Counted from the first letter of the stretch, positions 49,601 to 59,765 are shown. The stretch: DNA of 64,000 nt from Flectonema sp. DT1601 (GCA_964019425.1 OZ025799.1:1-64000), one strand, 5' to 3'. The notes: generated from the sequence alone by a model not told the origin. Numbers and translations: made by a program.

Positions 49601-51268
49601 CTTCGCGGGGGCCTCCGTAAAGAGATCGAACGAATTCTTTGGGTTGCTGTCATCTGTTATGATATCACTCACAGATGTCATATCACCACTCGTTCCAAGA
49701 GAAGAAGCCATGTGAAGAATCTCTGCTGCGGTTGGAAGTGGAAGGTCATCATCTGAAGGGGAGGTTGTTGTTGCGATATTTTTGGTTCGGACCGCAGGTT
49801 GCTTTGGCGTCTGCAATTCAGGTTTCTCGCCAACAGAAATATCGAGCCATTCTCCCTGAGTAATAAATGATGGAGAAGGTGGAGCATCATCACGTGTACC
49901 GCATTGTTGTTGAGATCTGGGTTTCCTTTTCATTTGTAGAGTTCTTGTGGGTGTTTCCCTTTTCTCTCCTTCACTCGGGTTGAGCTTATCTTCTTCAGCA
50001 GGAGATTTATATTTAGCTTCGTCTTCTTCTTCGAATCTCTGAAGTCTTTCTTTGAAGGATCGCATCGAATCATCTTTCCTGCTGCTCCAGTCGGATTCAA
50101 ATTGTTTGAGTTCGACAGCTCTCTCATTGTTAGGATGGCTTTGAGTGATACCACTAGTGAGGTTGTGAAAATGACTATCTGACTCAAAGACTGAACGAGA
50201 CTTCCTTCTTACAGGCGCCTGTTGCTGGTAGCTGCCAGAATCGAGAATACCGTCTTCCGATTCATTTTCTGGTGGTGTTTGCATCACAGTCTGCCGCATC
50301 TCTGATCCATGTTTCGGTCCGTGAGCAACTGTTGCGTACTCTGATGGTATTAAATTTAACAAACTCTTTGTGATGTCAGTCTTTTGTTTTCTTTCAACGT
50401 CCTGTAGTAAACATGATGAACGATATTCAGCTGCAGCAATCAATCCCTGCTTTGCGTTAGACAGCAACTTCAACAACGACGTGTTGATTGTTGGGCAACC
50501 TGTACAGGAAATACTAAAAGACTCTTCTCGTGAGAATCGAGGAGAGATAAAGTTTCCAACTTTAAATTCCAATAAATTGACGTCAGACTTATTAAACAAA
50601 CCAGCTGATGCTAATTTAATTATTTCTGAAGAAGAGCATCGCGCCAAATGAATTTCATCAGAATTGTTGTCGGAGGGCTGCGGGAAGACTTCAAAGATCG
50701 CCTTCAAAATATTTGTTGAGTTCGGAACTACTTTTTCTAAATTTAAATCGTTCAAAACCGGAAATGGAAAACTCCACTTCTGTGGAGGTACGCGTGTCGC
50801 ACCTTCTGCTTTCATTCCTTTAATTAAGTTGTTAATCCAAAGTAGTTGTGTCGTGAAGTAACTTCCTAACAACACATCATTGCGGACGCTGTCAAGGTCT
50901 TGTTGCGTAACATCACAGCTGTCAATTCTTCGTATTGTTGGCGCCGATAATATTAATGTACGTCGATAACGAGGATCTTCAGTGACTGGACACCCTTTGA
51001 GAGTTATGTTTGTTAATTGTGTTAAGTATTTTAAGTTTGTGAATTCTGATATGTTTTCAATCTTATTATTTTCTAATCGAAGTACCCTCAGACCAGAGTA
51101 TCCAGAAATACCTTCTAAAGATCTAATCGAATTGTCGCAAAGCAACAGAATTCTAATTTGCTCATCACGTCCATCAACAACATCAATTCCCCTTCCCCGC
51201 AACATAACTCTCGACTGCGTTGCGCATGATGGACCGGCGACTGCAGCTGCAGCCAGCAGCGACGGCAT
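46658..51268 (-). CDS. Large leucine-rich-repeat protein with disordered body
   Basis: This 1536-aa protein has an SDS22-like LRR block at about 38-100 (IRILLLCDNSIRSLEGI, LRVLRLENNKI, LTNITLKGCPVTEDPRYR). An LRR cap (RRTLILSAPTIRRIDS) and a folded helical region to about 290 follow. About 300-1240 is low-complexity Ser/Pro/Arg/Glu-rich and Lys-rich sequence. About 1250-1536 is helical, and ends with an AFSRWKKRWSERV-type basic helix. LRR-cap proteins with long disordered tails are common at centrosomes, basal bodies and axonemes, so a cytoskeletal role is plausible but not shown. A TTTCCTTTCAATTGTCAG tract ends 13 nt before the ATG. The neighbour upstream (175 bp away) is a coiled-coil protein, which fits the same theme. 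No intron is needed to keep the frame. Confidence 0.85.
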   Translation of the reverse strand: MPSLLAAAAVAGPSCATQSRVMLRGRGIDVVDGRDEQIRILLLCDNSIRSLEGISGYSGLRVLRLENNKIENISEFTNLKYLTQLTNITLKGCPVTEDPRYRRTLILSAPTIRRIDSCDVTQQDLDSVRNDVLLGSYFTTQLLWINNLIKGMKAEGATRVPPQKWSFPFPVLNDLNLEKVVPNSTNILKAIFEVFPQPSDNNSDEIHLARCSSSEIIKLASAGLFNKSDVNLLEFKVGNFISPRFSREESFSISCTGCPTINTSLLKLLSNAKQGLIAAAEYRSSCLLQDVERKQKTDITKSLLNLIPSEYATVAHGPKHGSEMRQTVMQTPPENESEDGILDSGSYQQQAPVRRKSRSVFESDSHFHNLTSGITQSHPNNERAVELKQFESDWSSRKDDSMRSFKERLQRFEEEDEAKYKSPAEEDKLNPSEGEKRETPTRTLQMKRKPRSQQQCGTRDDAPPSPSFITQGEWLDISVGEKPELQTPKQPAVRTKNIATTTSPSDDDLPLPTAAEILHMASSLGTSGDMTSVSDIITDDSNPKNSFDLFTEAPAKEAREATKLSELTASSTLTSSRPKSRIPTREETAEEKSPHPSSPSRTQSGRQMGNTFDDVSASFPSTPQEATAAVTGVSDVKNTDLESLSSASPRKSSPVQVAETFGRSAPLGRTRSLSPIRQYDGKSSPKTSGEHICRSPSPDVVPVKDTHQQVKSPSPALASVMRGTASSNAKGRSSSREDSASRSRGLRGTSSVKPSATARSPQQRQQREVSKQTARCRSSPSAPSRSVHVRGKGWVSPPRPSRDSSEQQQLTKTALKSPSFSGESPDLTLRRSLIPGAEYSTPLRPPEIVRCTPSMSSVSTETRETPPQKLESIVLKESTSSSAIPCSTTIRVGLAVELIETSNTTQSRRIPESEGAKITSPRRVQLSESLTTTRVTPQREDLTSSTNRIIQIAPKAKLFESSSTRIISRHADPKQKSELVESSNVIRVVRQKEDLNVGLTESTEMFVLPLQSGSQSNILSEHSEMTHKEVLSKKIETELKIKSVSSKDISKKPSGEKKKKKSAAVASSSRKKSDIRDSEAETPKSQSSIPSKTRKKSKEKPKRETQPEYPPEVKSEYIKKEIIEQNEEESSEDTNKSLRISTQTSSPPESEQRRGIRLPREELPTPLSFNELTDLQSPDIRQSQRSATVSDQMTTSQESKSRSKRTPSEEVRGLSSTPSSEGQRQRCSRRPSVVRDDGSGGVTYLRLMNDSQLTRQSHSTVISTPERVSRGRQPPRGLYYSFWRQLEGPNPNIDNAAKCFIEATRRGLLSEGIGAVSYPSELNQILYHEEAALSMVLKVRFEGGTYEPDVEVRVQESYLSMRKSLDDDHAAIHIEAESACARAGIAAKNADDPELTTLRGLQETFKKQFEQQHQQLSKSVSSNSHSRSAISISDSTQLSNSSKKRRTTRKRRNLGDASLFAVVDALTSAGVSGTLDEAYHSERRVRKLFLCRAFSRWKKRWSERVVAGALNSAAKTTPPGAVWKTKRGNLVCQRSP

Positions 51269-51443
51269 TTTTTGCAGCCACCTGACAATTGAAAGGAAAA
51301 AATTGATTCATGTCTTGTGTACTATTTTGTTACCGGATTGTATTCTAAAATAAATAAAAACGATATCGAAATCTCTGAATGAATACAATTACGACGGACT
51401 CGTTTACAGTACAGATGTGTTATCGACTTCAAGTTGGTTGTTT

Positions 51444-52067
51444 TCATCTTCGATTCTTCCTCGGAGTCAGAGTACCAGTGCGAGAGGTGTCAAGTTGTAA
51501 AGAAGTTATTTGATCACTTTGATTGCTGAGAGTTGCTTCAAGTTCCCCCACTGCTGCTGTTTTTCTATGAAGCCGCTCTCTCACTTGAGACATTTCTTGT
51601 TTGAGTCGAGTGAGTTCAAGTGATTGCGATTTGTTCTTTTCACTCAAAGTTTCGATAAGTTCTGCAGCCTCTTCGAGTTTACGAGTTTTATCATTTGAGC
51701 TTCGCTTTGAAATATTAGCAGACTGGACTTCCTGTTCAACTCTGGTTAGTAAATTTAAAACTTCTTCTTCAGCAGCCTCTACACGACTGAGTCTTTTTTC
51801 AGAAAGAGATTTCTCTTTTGACAAATCCGATTCCAACTCAACAATTCGAATATTTAATTCATCGATTTCCCTACGCTCTCGAGAGTCAACCTCCTCCTTG
51901 TACTCTTCGAATTTGATACCCCATTTAACTGCTGCCTCCTCAAGAACCTCAGCGCGAGTGTTGTTCACTCTCGATTTCTCTAATTCTATCTGCCCAAGAG
52001 CGTTCAACAACTCGTGACGAAGTGTCTCGATTACTACCTCTGAGTTCTCTTGAGAATGAACATTCAT
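51444..52067 (-). CDS. Short coiled-coil protein
   Basis: This 207-aa protein is almost entirely one coiled coil from about residue 8 to 190 (heptad-like E/L/K/R pattern, few prolines), ending in a short basic PRKNRR tail. No named family. TTTATTTTATCAG ends 19 nt upstream of the ATG. Between that site and the start lies a 4-codon upstream frame (ATG at 52075) whose TGA overlaps the main ATG, which could permit reinitiation. Placed 175 bp upstream of the LRR gene. Likely a structural partner in cytoskeletal or ciliary assembly (inference). Confidence 0.8.
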   Translation of the reverse strand: MNVHSQENSEVVIETLRHELLNALGQIELEKSRVNNTRAEVLEEAAVKWGIKFEEYKEEVDSRERREIDELNIRIVELESDLSKEKSLSEKRLSRVEAAEEEVLNLLTRVEQEVQSANISKRSSNDKTRKLEEAAELIETLSEKNKSQSLELTRLKQEMSQVRERLHRKTAAVGELEATLSNQSDQITSLQLDTSRTGTLTPRKNRR

Positions 52068-53425
52068 AAAGACATTTCCTGTTGTGCTGATAAAATAAAT
52101 ATTTTTTTGTATTTAATACCCATCTTCGCGACTATCTCAAGTGAAGTTTTTATCGTCACGAGAGCATTGGTAGTTTACTTAAGTCCTGAGTGAAATAGAA
52201 TGACAACTAACAACCTCACTGCGAACACCATTACACTAACGCATTCCTTCAGCGGTCAACGCGTAGCCGCATTGAGGTCAGGGTGGGTACCGGAAAAAGC
52301 TGGCTGAGCAATCATCAAATGCTTTGATTCAAATGAAAAGAACAAAAATAAAGTATTTTTAATTAGAAGTACGGAGCAATGACAACGAGAAGACTATTCA
52401 TGACATTGATGCAATGACTACCAGCAGTAGAATTCGTAGAATCATTATAACCAGCGAATCTCTTGACACTTCTGTGAAGTAAAAGGAGTTTCCTGCTGGT
52501 GTCGCATCAAAAGAAAACCTTCCTCCCAGTTGTTGTTTTTGTATTCTTTCGCTTTTCAGGTTTCCTCTCTTTTTATTTTTCAACTGGAGCAATAGTTGCA
52601 GAGCCTGTAATGACAGGCTTCTGTACGCGCCCACAGCATTGCCCGGAAGTCGACTTAGTTCTGTTTGCGAGCGAAATGTTTTTTTCACAGCTCCCTGCCA
52701 GAGCAGACTAAAGTAAGAGCTTCTTGAACACATTAACATTCCCTGCTGTCCGTGTTCCCACCCTGAGCCGAATACGACGGGTCGGAAGGGCTGGTAGCTA
52801 TTATTGTTATTATTATTATTTTTTTTTTTTGAATTGATTCCCCGAACATCCGACAAACACAATTTATCATTCCTTCGGACGTGAGGTGGTATGCGCGAGA
52901 CTTCTCTTCAATTATACCCACTGCATACGCAATGCGTGTGATGACTGCCGCTGCATAGCAACACAAAAACGATTAAGCTAACGAACCAAAAGTGAAACAA
53001 AAAGAGAAGGAAAAAAAAAAAGCAATCGCACCGCTACCCGAGATAATCGCATAATTCCGCCACAGTTTTAAATAGCACAGCAGCGCGGTAAAGGAACAAC
53101 AGATTTCATCACACGTTTGTGACCTTTAAATTATTAAGACAAAGTACAATCTAAATAATTAATTAGTTATCCGTTGTACTAATAAATCAAACAAACTAAT
53201 CAAATAACTCATCCGACTACTACTTCTGTCAAAGGAAGCAGCAGCAATAAACAGAAAGAAGCTTTTCAGAAGCTTCAAAAACAAAACAAAAGGTGAGAGA
53301 GTTTCTCAAATCTTTTGTATTGAAAATCGTATGGGCGACGTATTAAATATTTGTTGGAACTGTTGAATAGTACGACAGCTTACGATGTGAACTAATAATC
53401 GAACCAAAAGATATTTATTACTTTC
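52068..53425. other. Intergenic, weak open frames only
   Basis: 1.36 kb. Overlapping minus-strand frames at 52398-52862 (154 codons) and 52733-52966 begin with non-ATG codons. They pass through an A/T microsatellite at 52798-52832 and have no family signature. An untranslated or non-coding transcript is possible. I do not call a gene. Confidence 0.5.
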
Positions 53426-54922
53426 TTAGTCAACATCCATGCTGTCGAGTGCTTCAGAGAGTTCTTCACCAAAACTATTTAGTTGATTATTGTCAGCATT
53501 CAAAATTCCATTTGGGAATAACTTATCAACTGTCTGTCTGATAACTGTTCCGTCAGATGTTTGAATCGCAGCGTCTAACAGCGATTGTAACTTCGCTGGT
53601 TCGATTCCGGGAGTTGTGACGTATTGCAGTAATTCCATCGTCTGTTATTATTTGTTTAGTGTTGATCTTTTTTTGACTGAAATAAAAGAAGGAAAAAAAA
53701 AGCAAACCTCTTGAACTTCACCACTGGACTCAATAGCGTTCTCACACCAGCTTTCACTGGTGTCAGTTGTGTCTCCTGTTACTATCTCATGAACAACAAC
53801 TCCTTCTCTGTTTTTGAATTCTGGATTGTATTCGGCGATCATCGTGTTACAGATCTTACGAGCATCATCAATTGAGGAAATGTGTTCTTCAAAACGAGCA
53901 TCGAATCTAGCCATTCGAACCTCCTCTGGATAATATAAATCGTAGGTATACTCACCAAGGTATGGATGATTACGAAGTGTGAAGGCCGTCGCACGTTTAT
54001 TTGGATTGAAGACAAGCATTTCTTTGAGCAAATCAACCGCTTTGGAATCCAAGTCATCAGGAAAGTACTTGTTGGTGTCGTTAGGTCTGCTGTACTCCAT
54101 GAAATCGACCGGTTCGTAGCGATTCTTACGAATGTACTCTTGCGCTTTAACTCCAGGGATTGCTGCGATGTCAGCTTCTTCAGGTGTTCCCAACACACCC
54201 AAGACCCACTGCAATTGTTGCAGATAGTGTCCTCCAGGGAAGATTGGCGTGTGGACTGCTGCTATCATTTCTGCGAAGATACATCCAACAGACCAAATGT
54301 CAATTGGTGTTCCATACTGAGCTCCACCCTTTGAGGTGTTTGCCCATCCCATTAACAATTCTGGTGCTCGGTACCAACGAGTAACGACGTATTCGGATTT
54401 TAGTGTGTGCTGGCTGTCTCTTGCGAGGCCAAAATCTCCAATTTTCAATTCACACTCAGTGTTTAAAAATATATTTTCCGGCTTTAGATCACGATGGACA
54501 ACACCTGCACTATGTATAGCATCAACACCAGCTAACAGCTGCATCATAAAGTACTGAACGTACTCAGGTCCTAGTTTCTGTTTAAGCATTTGTCGTAAGT
54601 CAGTATCAAGTAAGTCTGTTGCGATGTATAAATCTTGGTAGTCAATAGTCGGAGGTACCAGAACATCGAGTAACCCAATAGTGTTGTCATGTATGAAGTG
54701 TTTCAGAAGCCTCAATTCTCTTACTAATTTCCTAGCTGAGTCCAACGTATTAAATGGAGAACAAATCTTCTTAATCGCAACATCTTTCTGAAGAGTCTTA
54801 TCATGAGCCATGCACACTACTCCATAAGTTCCCGATCCAAGAGCGCTCTTCACATCGTACCGAAATGGTACCTCAAAATAGTTCCCCCCGGCGTTGTATC
54901 CTTCATATCCCTCAGGAGGCAT
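53426..54922 (-). CDS. MAP kinase with SEY activation motif, spliced
   Basis: Exon 1 is 54922-53708 (405 codons), and exon 2 is 53641-53426 (71 residues plus stop), giving 476 aa. All kinase motifs are present: GSGTYGVV (29-36), Lys51 in VAIKK, HRDLKPEN (143-150), DFG (163-165), the APE motif, and the CMGC/MAPK insert. The activation lip reads SEYVVTRWYRAPE (176-188), where ERK has TEY: Ser replaces the phospho-Thr. A CD-type acidic patch lies near DDARKICNTMIAEYNPEFKNRE. Exon 2 adds an Asp/Leu-rich tail (LLQYVTTPGIEP ... EALDSMDVD). Without splicing, the frame ends in intron sequence after 19 codons. Upstream, CTCAG lies 9 nt before the ATG. Confidence 0.92.
53642..53707 (-). other. Spliceosomal intron, 66 bp
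   Basis: GTTTGCTTTTTTTTTCC donor side and AATAATAACAG acceptor on the minus strand, with an in-frame TAA inside. Removal joins GAG to ACG ATG and opens a 71-residue extension. An alternative acceptor, TTTATTTCAG at about 53664, would stop after six codons. Confidence 0.8.
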
Positions 54923-55216
54923 AATTTAGTACTGAGGTTACGAATATAGAACCACTGATTGCTGTACTAAAAAAGTTAAATATTGTAAACAACTCTTCAT
55001 CAATAACTACTAAAGAGACGACCTGTTTGTTACATAACTCGTCTTGTTGTTGGTAACCTGCGAAGTGAATAAGTTGCAGTTAATTCAAACAAATCGGACA
55101 ACTCGGATTCTTATCAATTACGTTTGCACATTCTCAAAGAAGGATTTCGAAGTCAGTTGACACTTAAAAAACATGAAAAGTAAATACGGAGCTAATCAAC
55201 AAATCTTTTCATTGAA

Positions 55217-56077
55217 TTAGTTTGCTCTCAACACCTTCCGGGCATCTAGAAACTGACGTGTTGCTAACACGTCGTGAACACGAATATAGTCTGCTCCTTG
55301 TTCAGCTGCAAACAAGGCAGCTGCCATACTGAGTCCGATTCGAGATTTGGCACCAAAGTCGTATCGAGATAAAGTTGAGAGGAAACCCTTTCTGGAAGCA
55401 CCCACTAGGACTGGCATTTGATACCTCGCCCGGAGGTCAGGCAGTTTGCGAAGAACTTCGAGAGAAACCTCAGCCTTCGTAGAAATAAAAGCACCCATGC
55501 CAGGATCTAAAACTAATTGTTCTTTCTTAACTCCCTGACTCATTGCTAAGTTTACTTGAGTATCAAAGAATCCATAAATCTTATCGAGAACGTCATTTTG
55601 ATTATCAATAAGATCAGCTCTACCAGAAGCATTCTTGCAGTACATTAAAATATATTTTATCGAAGGGTTCTCAGCGATAAATCGAAACATATGTTTATCA
55701 TTTCTTCCTCCAGACACATCATTAACAATAGTGAATCCATGCTCCACAGCGAGCTTTGCTGTTGAAACATTAATTGTGTCAACAGAGAACTCACACGGAA
55801 TAGATAAATCAGTTGTGAGATTTTTAATTATTTTTAAGACCATCGACATTCTACGATGTTCCTCTTCCTCTGTTACGCTTTCACTTCCAGGGGAGGTGCT
55901 TTCTGCTCCAATATCAACAACTTCAGCACCCTGTTTGACTAACGAAGTCAACGACTCTTGTAATTCTATCTCAAGTTTTGCTCGTTGATACTCATTCGCA
56001 TCTGCTAACCAGCCATCACCACTGAATGAGTCAGGTGTTATATTGCAAACCCCAACAAGCTTTGAAGATAAATCCAT
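55217..56077 (-). CDS. folP: Dihydropteroate synthase, stand-alone
   Basis: This 286-aa TIM-barrel enzyme condenses p-aminobenzoate with 6-hydroxymethyl-7,8-dihydropterin pyrophosphate in folate synthesis and is the sulfonamide target. Motifs in order are CNITPDSFSGDG (11-22), AEVVDIGAESTSPGSE (51-66), SVDT (98-101), NDVSGG (119-124), LDPGMGAF (190-197), GASRKGF (226-232) and RVHDV (266-270). All pterin- and pABA-site residues I can identify are present. The length equals bacterial FolP, with no fused pyrophosphokinase (HPPK) or aldolase, unlike the bi- or trifunctional enzymes of fungi, plants and many protists. It sits in line with eukaryotic neighbours and has a TTTTTTTCAG tract 20 nt before the ATG, so it is not bacterial contamination. 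Acquisition from bacteria is possible. Confidence 0.93.
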   Translation of the reverse strand: MDLSSKLVGVCNITPDSFSGDGWLADANEYQRAKLEIELQESLTSLVKQGAEVVDIGAESTSPGSESVTEEEEHRRMSMVLKIIKNLTTDLSIPCEFSVDTINVSTAKLAVEHGFTIVNDVSGGRNDKHMFRFIAENPSIKYILMYCKNASGRADLIDNQNDVLDKIYGFFDTQVNLAMSQGVKKEQLVLDPGMGAFISTKAEVSLEVLRKLPDLRARYQMPVLVGASRKGFLSTLSRYDFGAKSRIGLSMAAALFAAEQGADYIRVHDVLATRQFLDARKVLRAN

Positions 56078-57557
56078 TTTATATTTTATTCCAATCTCTG
56101 AAAAAAATTAAATTACAAAATACAACTACGTCACAACCAACCAACTTGTCTGCTACTAAACTTTGTGGCACTTTAATATTTCGCAGCCATGTTTGTTTTA
56201 GGGGAAGAAAAAAAAAGAGAAGAAAAAAAACAAGACGAAGCTTTCTTCAAACTTTATCCGGCAATTCCAGCTTGAGGAACAAAGGGGAGGGGGAAAACAA
56301 TAACGAAAGAAATTAAAACAAGAATGTTCAACTGGGACAGGAAGGGACAAACTTTACACAAAAATGATAACAAACTACTCTAAACAAGAACTGCTGATAG
56401 CTTAGTGAGTGTATTAGAAAAGCTAATGAACAACAACAGTTACAGTGAATACAATAGTTCAATACTTCTGTGTCCTCCTCGCAACACGGAAGAGGTCGTG
56501 AGCTCACCACTACTTTCCTTTCTTGACGGTATTTAGTTTTTGATTCAATCGAAATTATCTTTTTATTACAATTCTTATTATTGAAGGTTTTAGGACCGAA
56601 AAAAAGAATATAAAAAACAAAAAAAAAAAACAACAACATTTCCAAAAAAAAAAAACTACTTTTCATTGCCCAACTATTTATGGCTCATATCACTTCCAAC
56701 TAAAATCAACAAAATAAAATAACTTTGTTAACATTGTTCCAGCAGCTCTAAAGGGACTGCGGAGGGGAATTTTAAGGTCAACCAGAACCACCATCAGCAG
56801 AAGTGCTCGGGAGTTAGTAACTGAGATGAGATAGTAAGGGCGTAAATATATTAAATGAAAAGACAATAAAAAAAAAAAAGAATTCTCTTTTTTTTTTTTT
56901 TTTTTTTTGTTCCAAACACAGTAAACAAAACTACTGTAAAGGAGATCATGAAAAAAGGAACCAAAATATATAGAGACGACGGCGTCAAAAAAAAAAAAAA
57001 AAAAGTGTACTTTTTCGTTTAAACCAACTGCATCAGCTGTATTTCATAATAACGAAATATAGCCAGCCAGTTGTTTTAACTGTTGGGAGTCCTTAATCCA
57101 ATACCAATTAAGTTTAATAACACCACCAGAATAGTACTAAATTCCTTATTTTCTTTTATAACAAAAGACTAGGCAGGTATATATCCAACTAACAACAAGT
57201 TAAGTACCCTGGTGTTGTTGTTGTCTTCACAATTCAGAATGAATTAATTCGAATACCACCATCACCCTGAAGACCGTCAATAAAATGACAGCGTTTTTAG
57301 ACAAGTAGAGCACTTGGGGATAAAACAACAATTAAATAAATAATTTTTTTTTTTTTTTTTAAATTAAAGAAAATTCGAATATCATTTCATTGAAAAGGTT
57401 TTCTTTCTTTCGACTATTTGAACTACAAATGCAAACAGAACTAAACAAACTGACAAACAACAACAACAAAAACAAAACAGAAGAACAAATCGACAATATT
57501 GAGAGGAAGAGTAAGTAACTCGAAGGGCGTTTGACTTTTCCCAACTTCACACCGACG
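56078..57557. other. Intergenic, homopolymer-rich
   Basis: 1.48 kb of AT-rich spacer with A and T runs (about 22 T at 56887-56908 and about 18 T at 57343-57360). Minus-strand frames at 56328-56666 and 57359-57550 are Phe/Leu/Ser-rich translations of these runs and are rejected. Confidence 0.55.
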
Positions 57558-59765
57558 TCATGAACGTTGTTTTGAAGATTTCCGTTTGGGGTGGCTGGTT
57601 CTTCGATGGATTGATGACGACCGTCGTCTAGTTGGCATCTTTTGCGACCTCACAGAACTCGATTGGCGATTGCTGCTGTTGCCAACTTTCTTTTGAGTAT
57701 TGCGACTCTGTCCGCTATTCTTACTTTCGGTGTTGGATGAGATGTTTTGTTTTACTGATTTCGGACTCTCAGCTGAAGGCTCATCAACATCATAATCATC
57801 ATCAACAACATCAACAGCAGATATCCTTCGAGGTGATGGAACTGATATGTCATCACAGTAATCTGATTCATCTGAACTTCCTTCTTCTGCTTCATCTACT
57901 CGAGAAGTAGAACTGGTAGTTTGATTTGTTGACGCAACAGCTTCACCACCCCGAGAATCATTTCTATCGCGTGATGAGGTACTCGGAGAGTGAGCGGAAC
58001 CCTCCAGGCTGCTGCTGGGTTCCGATTCTAACATTTGTGGGGTCTTCCCGCCATCAGTCGCTTTACGTGATGATGGAGACGCAAGTTGTGGTGAGAAGCT
58101 TTCACTTGTATTCCCTCCAGAGTCAGAACTAGATTGGTTCCCTCTCTGAGAAATAGGAGAGGTTGGTATCGGTGGCATTGAATTTCCTTTCAAGTTGCTA
58201 TCTTTTCGAGCTACCGATCTCTCCGATTCTTTTGGTGATGTCGGCGCAGAAGGTGGAAGTGGTTGTGTTGGAGAAGCAGGTGGAAGAGCGAAGCTTTCAT
58301 TTTCTTTTACTTTCTCATTTTCATTACTCCTCACAGGAGTGGACATCTTTTCATTTGGTGACCAGAGTTTCTGATCTCTATCTCTGATCACGTCGATGCG
58401 CTGTTGCGGCGATTCCAGCGGCAGATTGTCAGATCTTGTACTGCTCGGCGGAGCGTTTGATTCCGACTTTTGAAAAACTCTTTTTGTCGGTGTCTGCTTC
58501 ATAGCAATACACTTTGTTTGATTGTGAAGAGTACTTTCTGATTCTGTTCTGTGTGTCTTACCTTTTGCAATAGCAACCCTGACATTAATATTTGCTGACC
58601 GCACCATTTCTTTTAGGACGCCGTTTGATATCGTCAGTTCTTCAACTTTAGCCTTCAAGAAACTGTTGTCGGTGGTCTTTAAGGTTTCCTTCAGCTGACG
58701 TATTTCATTTTTAAGTTTCTTGATATCCGCCAAGTAGATCTTTTCCTTTTCTTGCCAGCGGCTGTGCTGTCCGACTATTTCGTCTGTTTTTTGTTGCTTC
58801 CGAATGAATTCCTTTCGATTTTTTATTTTCTCATCTTCCGCCTGTTGCAATGCGCTGGTCAGGCTGGCTACTTGCTCCTTCAGCTTCTTTTGAGCTTTTT
58901 GTGATTTGATACCGAGGTCAGCCTGCGATACCATCGTGTCCATCGTTGTCTGAGCCTCAACGATGTTTTGTTTTAATTTTACATTCTCCTGTGTTACCTT
59001 TTCGAGAGTTTCCTTCACAGAGTTTAATGCGGCAGTGTTGTCCTTTAGCTTACCAGCGACCTTTTCGTGTTTCGCCCTTTCTTGGATTAGTACAGCATTC
59101 AATCCTTCACTCGCATTATTCTGATCCGCATCCAATTTCTCCGCCCGCTGCTGTGCTCTTCTTAACTCCTCTTCGAGGCTCGCACTCTTTCGCCTTGCCT
59201 CGTTTTTAGTCCGTTTCTGTCCTTCTTTTTGTTCAGACAGCTCTTTTTCAAGCTTTTCGTTTTCCTCTTTCAGTTGTTGGGCCTCCTTCTCGGCCACAGC
59301 GGCTTCGTTGACATTCATCTGCCGTTTCGTCTTTTCCGTATCCAAGTTCGACCTTTCCTTGTCAAGTGTCGCTTGCACGTCTTCATTCGTCTCTTTTGCG
59401 GTCTTTAATTCCAATTGGAGTGATATCAGTTCCTCTTGCAGAACTTTTATTTGTTCATTCTCCCTCCCCCCTGGAAGATCTGGTGGTGCTTCGTCTTTCT
59501 CTATATAACTCTCAGTTATGATGTCTTCCTTTTCTTGTTGTCGTAATTGCCCGACGAGACGAGTGTTCTCTTCAGTTAGAAAGTTAACTTCGGTTTGGAG
59601 ACTTTCGATTTGCGGAAACAAATCTGTGATCTCTTGTTGATTGCTGAGTTCATGGATTCGATCGTTTGCAGTTTGTAACTCAATTCGAAGTTCTTCCATC
59701 GTCATGTCCTCGTAGTCGCGTTGAAAGTGTTCTTCCGATACCTCTGTCTCGTCAACCACCAGCAT
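57558..59765 (-). CDS. Coiled-coil protein with Ser/Pro-rich tail
   Basis: The 735-aa reading starts at MLVVDETEVSEEHF. The frame is open 45 codons further upstream to 59900 (MFLFLANTRL...), but that part looks like translated leader and is not preferred. About 15-400 is a long coiled coil with one break (near 95-110), rich in Glu, Lys, Gln and Leu. About 420-700 is Ser/Pro/Thr-rich and disordered, with SPTQPLPPSAPTSP-type stretches and an acidic patch. The last 35 residues are very basic (RRRSSSIHRRTSHPKRKSS), like a nuclear or microtubule-binding signal. No family recognised. Unlike most of its neighbours, no CAG/TAG lies close to this ATG. A weaker AATTTGAG lies just before the longer start, leaving the start uncertain. 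Confidence 0.8.
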   Translation of the reverse strand: MLVVDETEVSEEHFQRDYEDMTMEELRIELQTANDRIHELSNQQEITDLFPQIESLQTEVNFLTEENTRLVGQLRQQEKEDIITESYIEKDEAPPDLPGGRENEQIKVLQEELISLQLELKTAKETNEDVQATLDKERSNLDTEKTKRQMNVNEAAVAEKEAQQLKEENEKLEKELSEQKEGQKRTKNEARRKSASLEEELRRAQQRAEKLDADQNNASEGLNAVLIQERAKHEKVAGKLKDNTAALNSVKETLEKVTQENVKLKQNIVEAQTTMDTMVSQADLGIKSQKAQKKLKEQVASLTSALQQAEDEKIKNRKEFIRKQQKTDEIVGQHSRWQEKEKIYLADIKKLKNEIRQLKETLKTTDNSFLKAKVEELTISNGVLKEMVRSANINVRVAIAKGKTHRTESESTLHNQTKCIAMKQTPTKRVFQKSESNAPPSSTRSDNLPLESPQQRIDVIRDRDQKLWSPNEKMSTPVRSNENEKVKENESFALPPASPTQPLPPSAPTSPKESERSVARKDSNLKGNSMPPIPTSPISQRGNQSSSDSGGNTSESFSPQLASPSSRKATDGGKTPQMLESEPSSSLEGSAHSPSTSSRDRNDSRGGEAVASTNQTTSSTSRVDEAEEGSSDESDYCDDISVPSPRRISAVDVVDDDYDVDEPSAESPKSVKQNISSNTESKNSGQSRNTQKKVGNSSNRQSSSVRSQKMPTRRRSSSIHRRTSHPKRKSSKQRS

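Noticed and set aside
52398-52862. 154-codon minus-strand frame
   Set aside because: Begins at TTG, runs through an A/T microsatellite (Asn/Lys run), overlaps another equally open frame, no family signature.
56328-57550. Hydrophobic minus-strand frames
   Set aside because: Translations of homopolymer-rich AT spacer (Phe/Leu/Ser), no start context.
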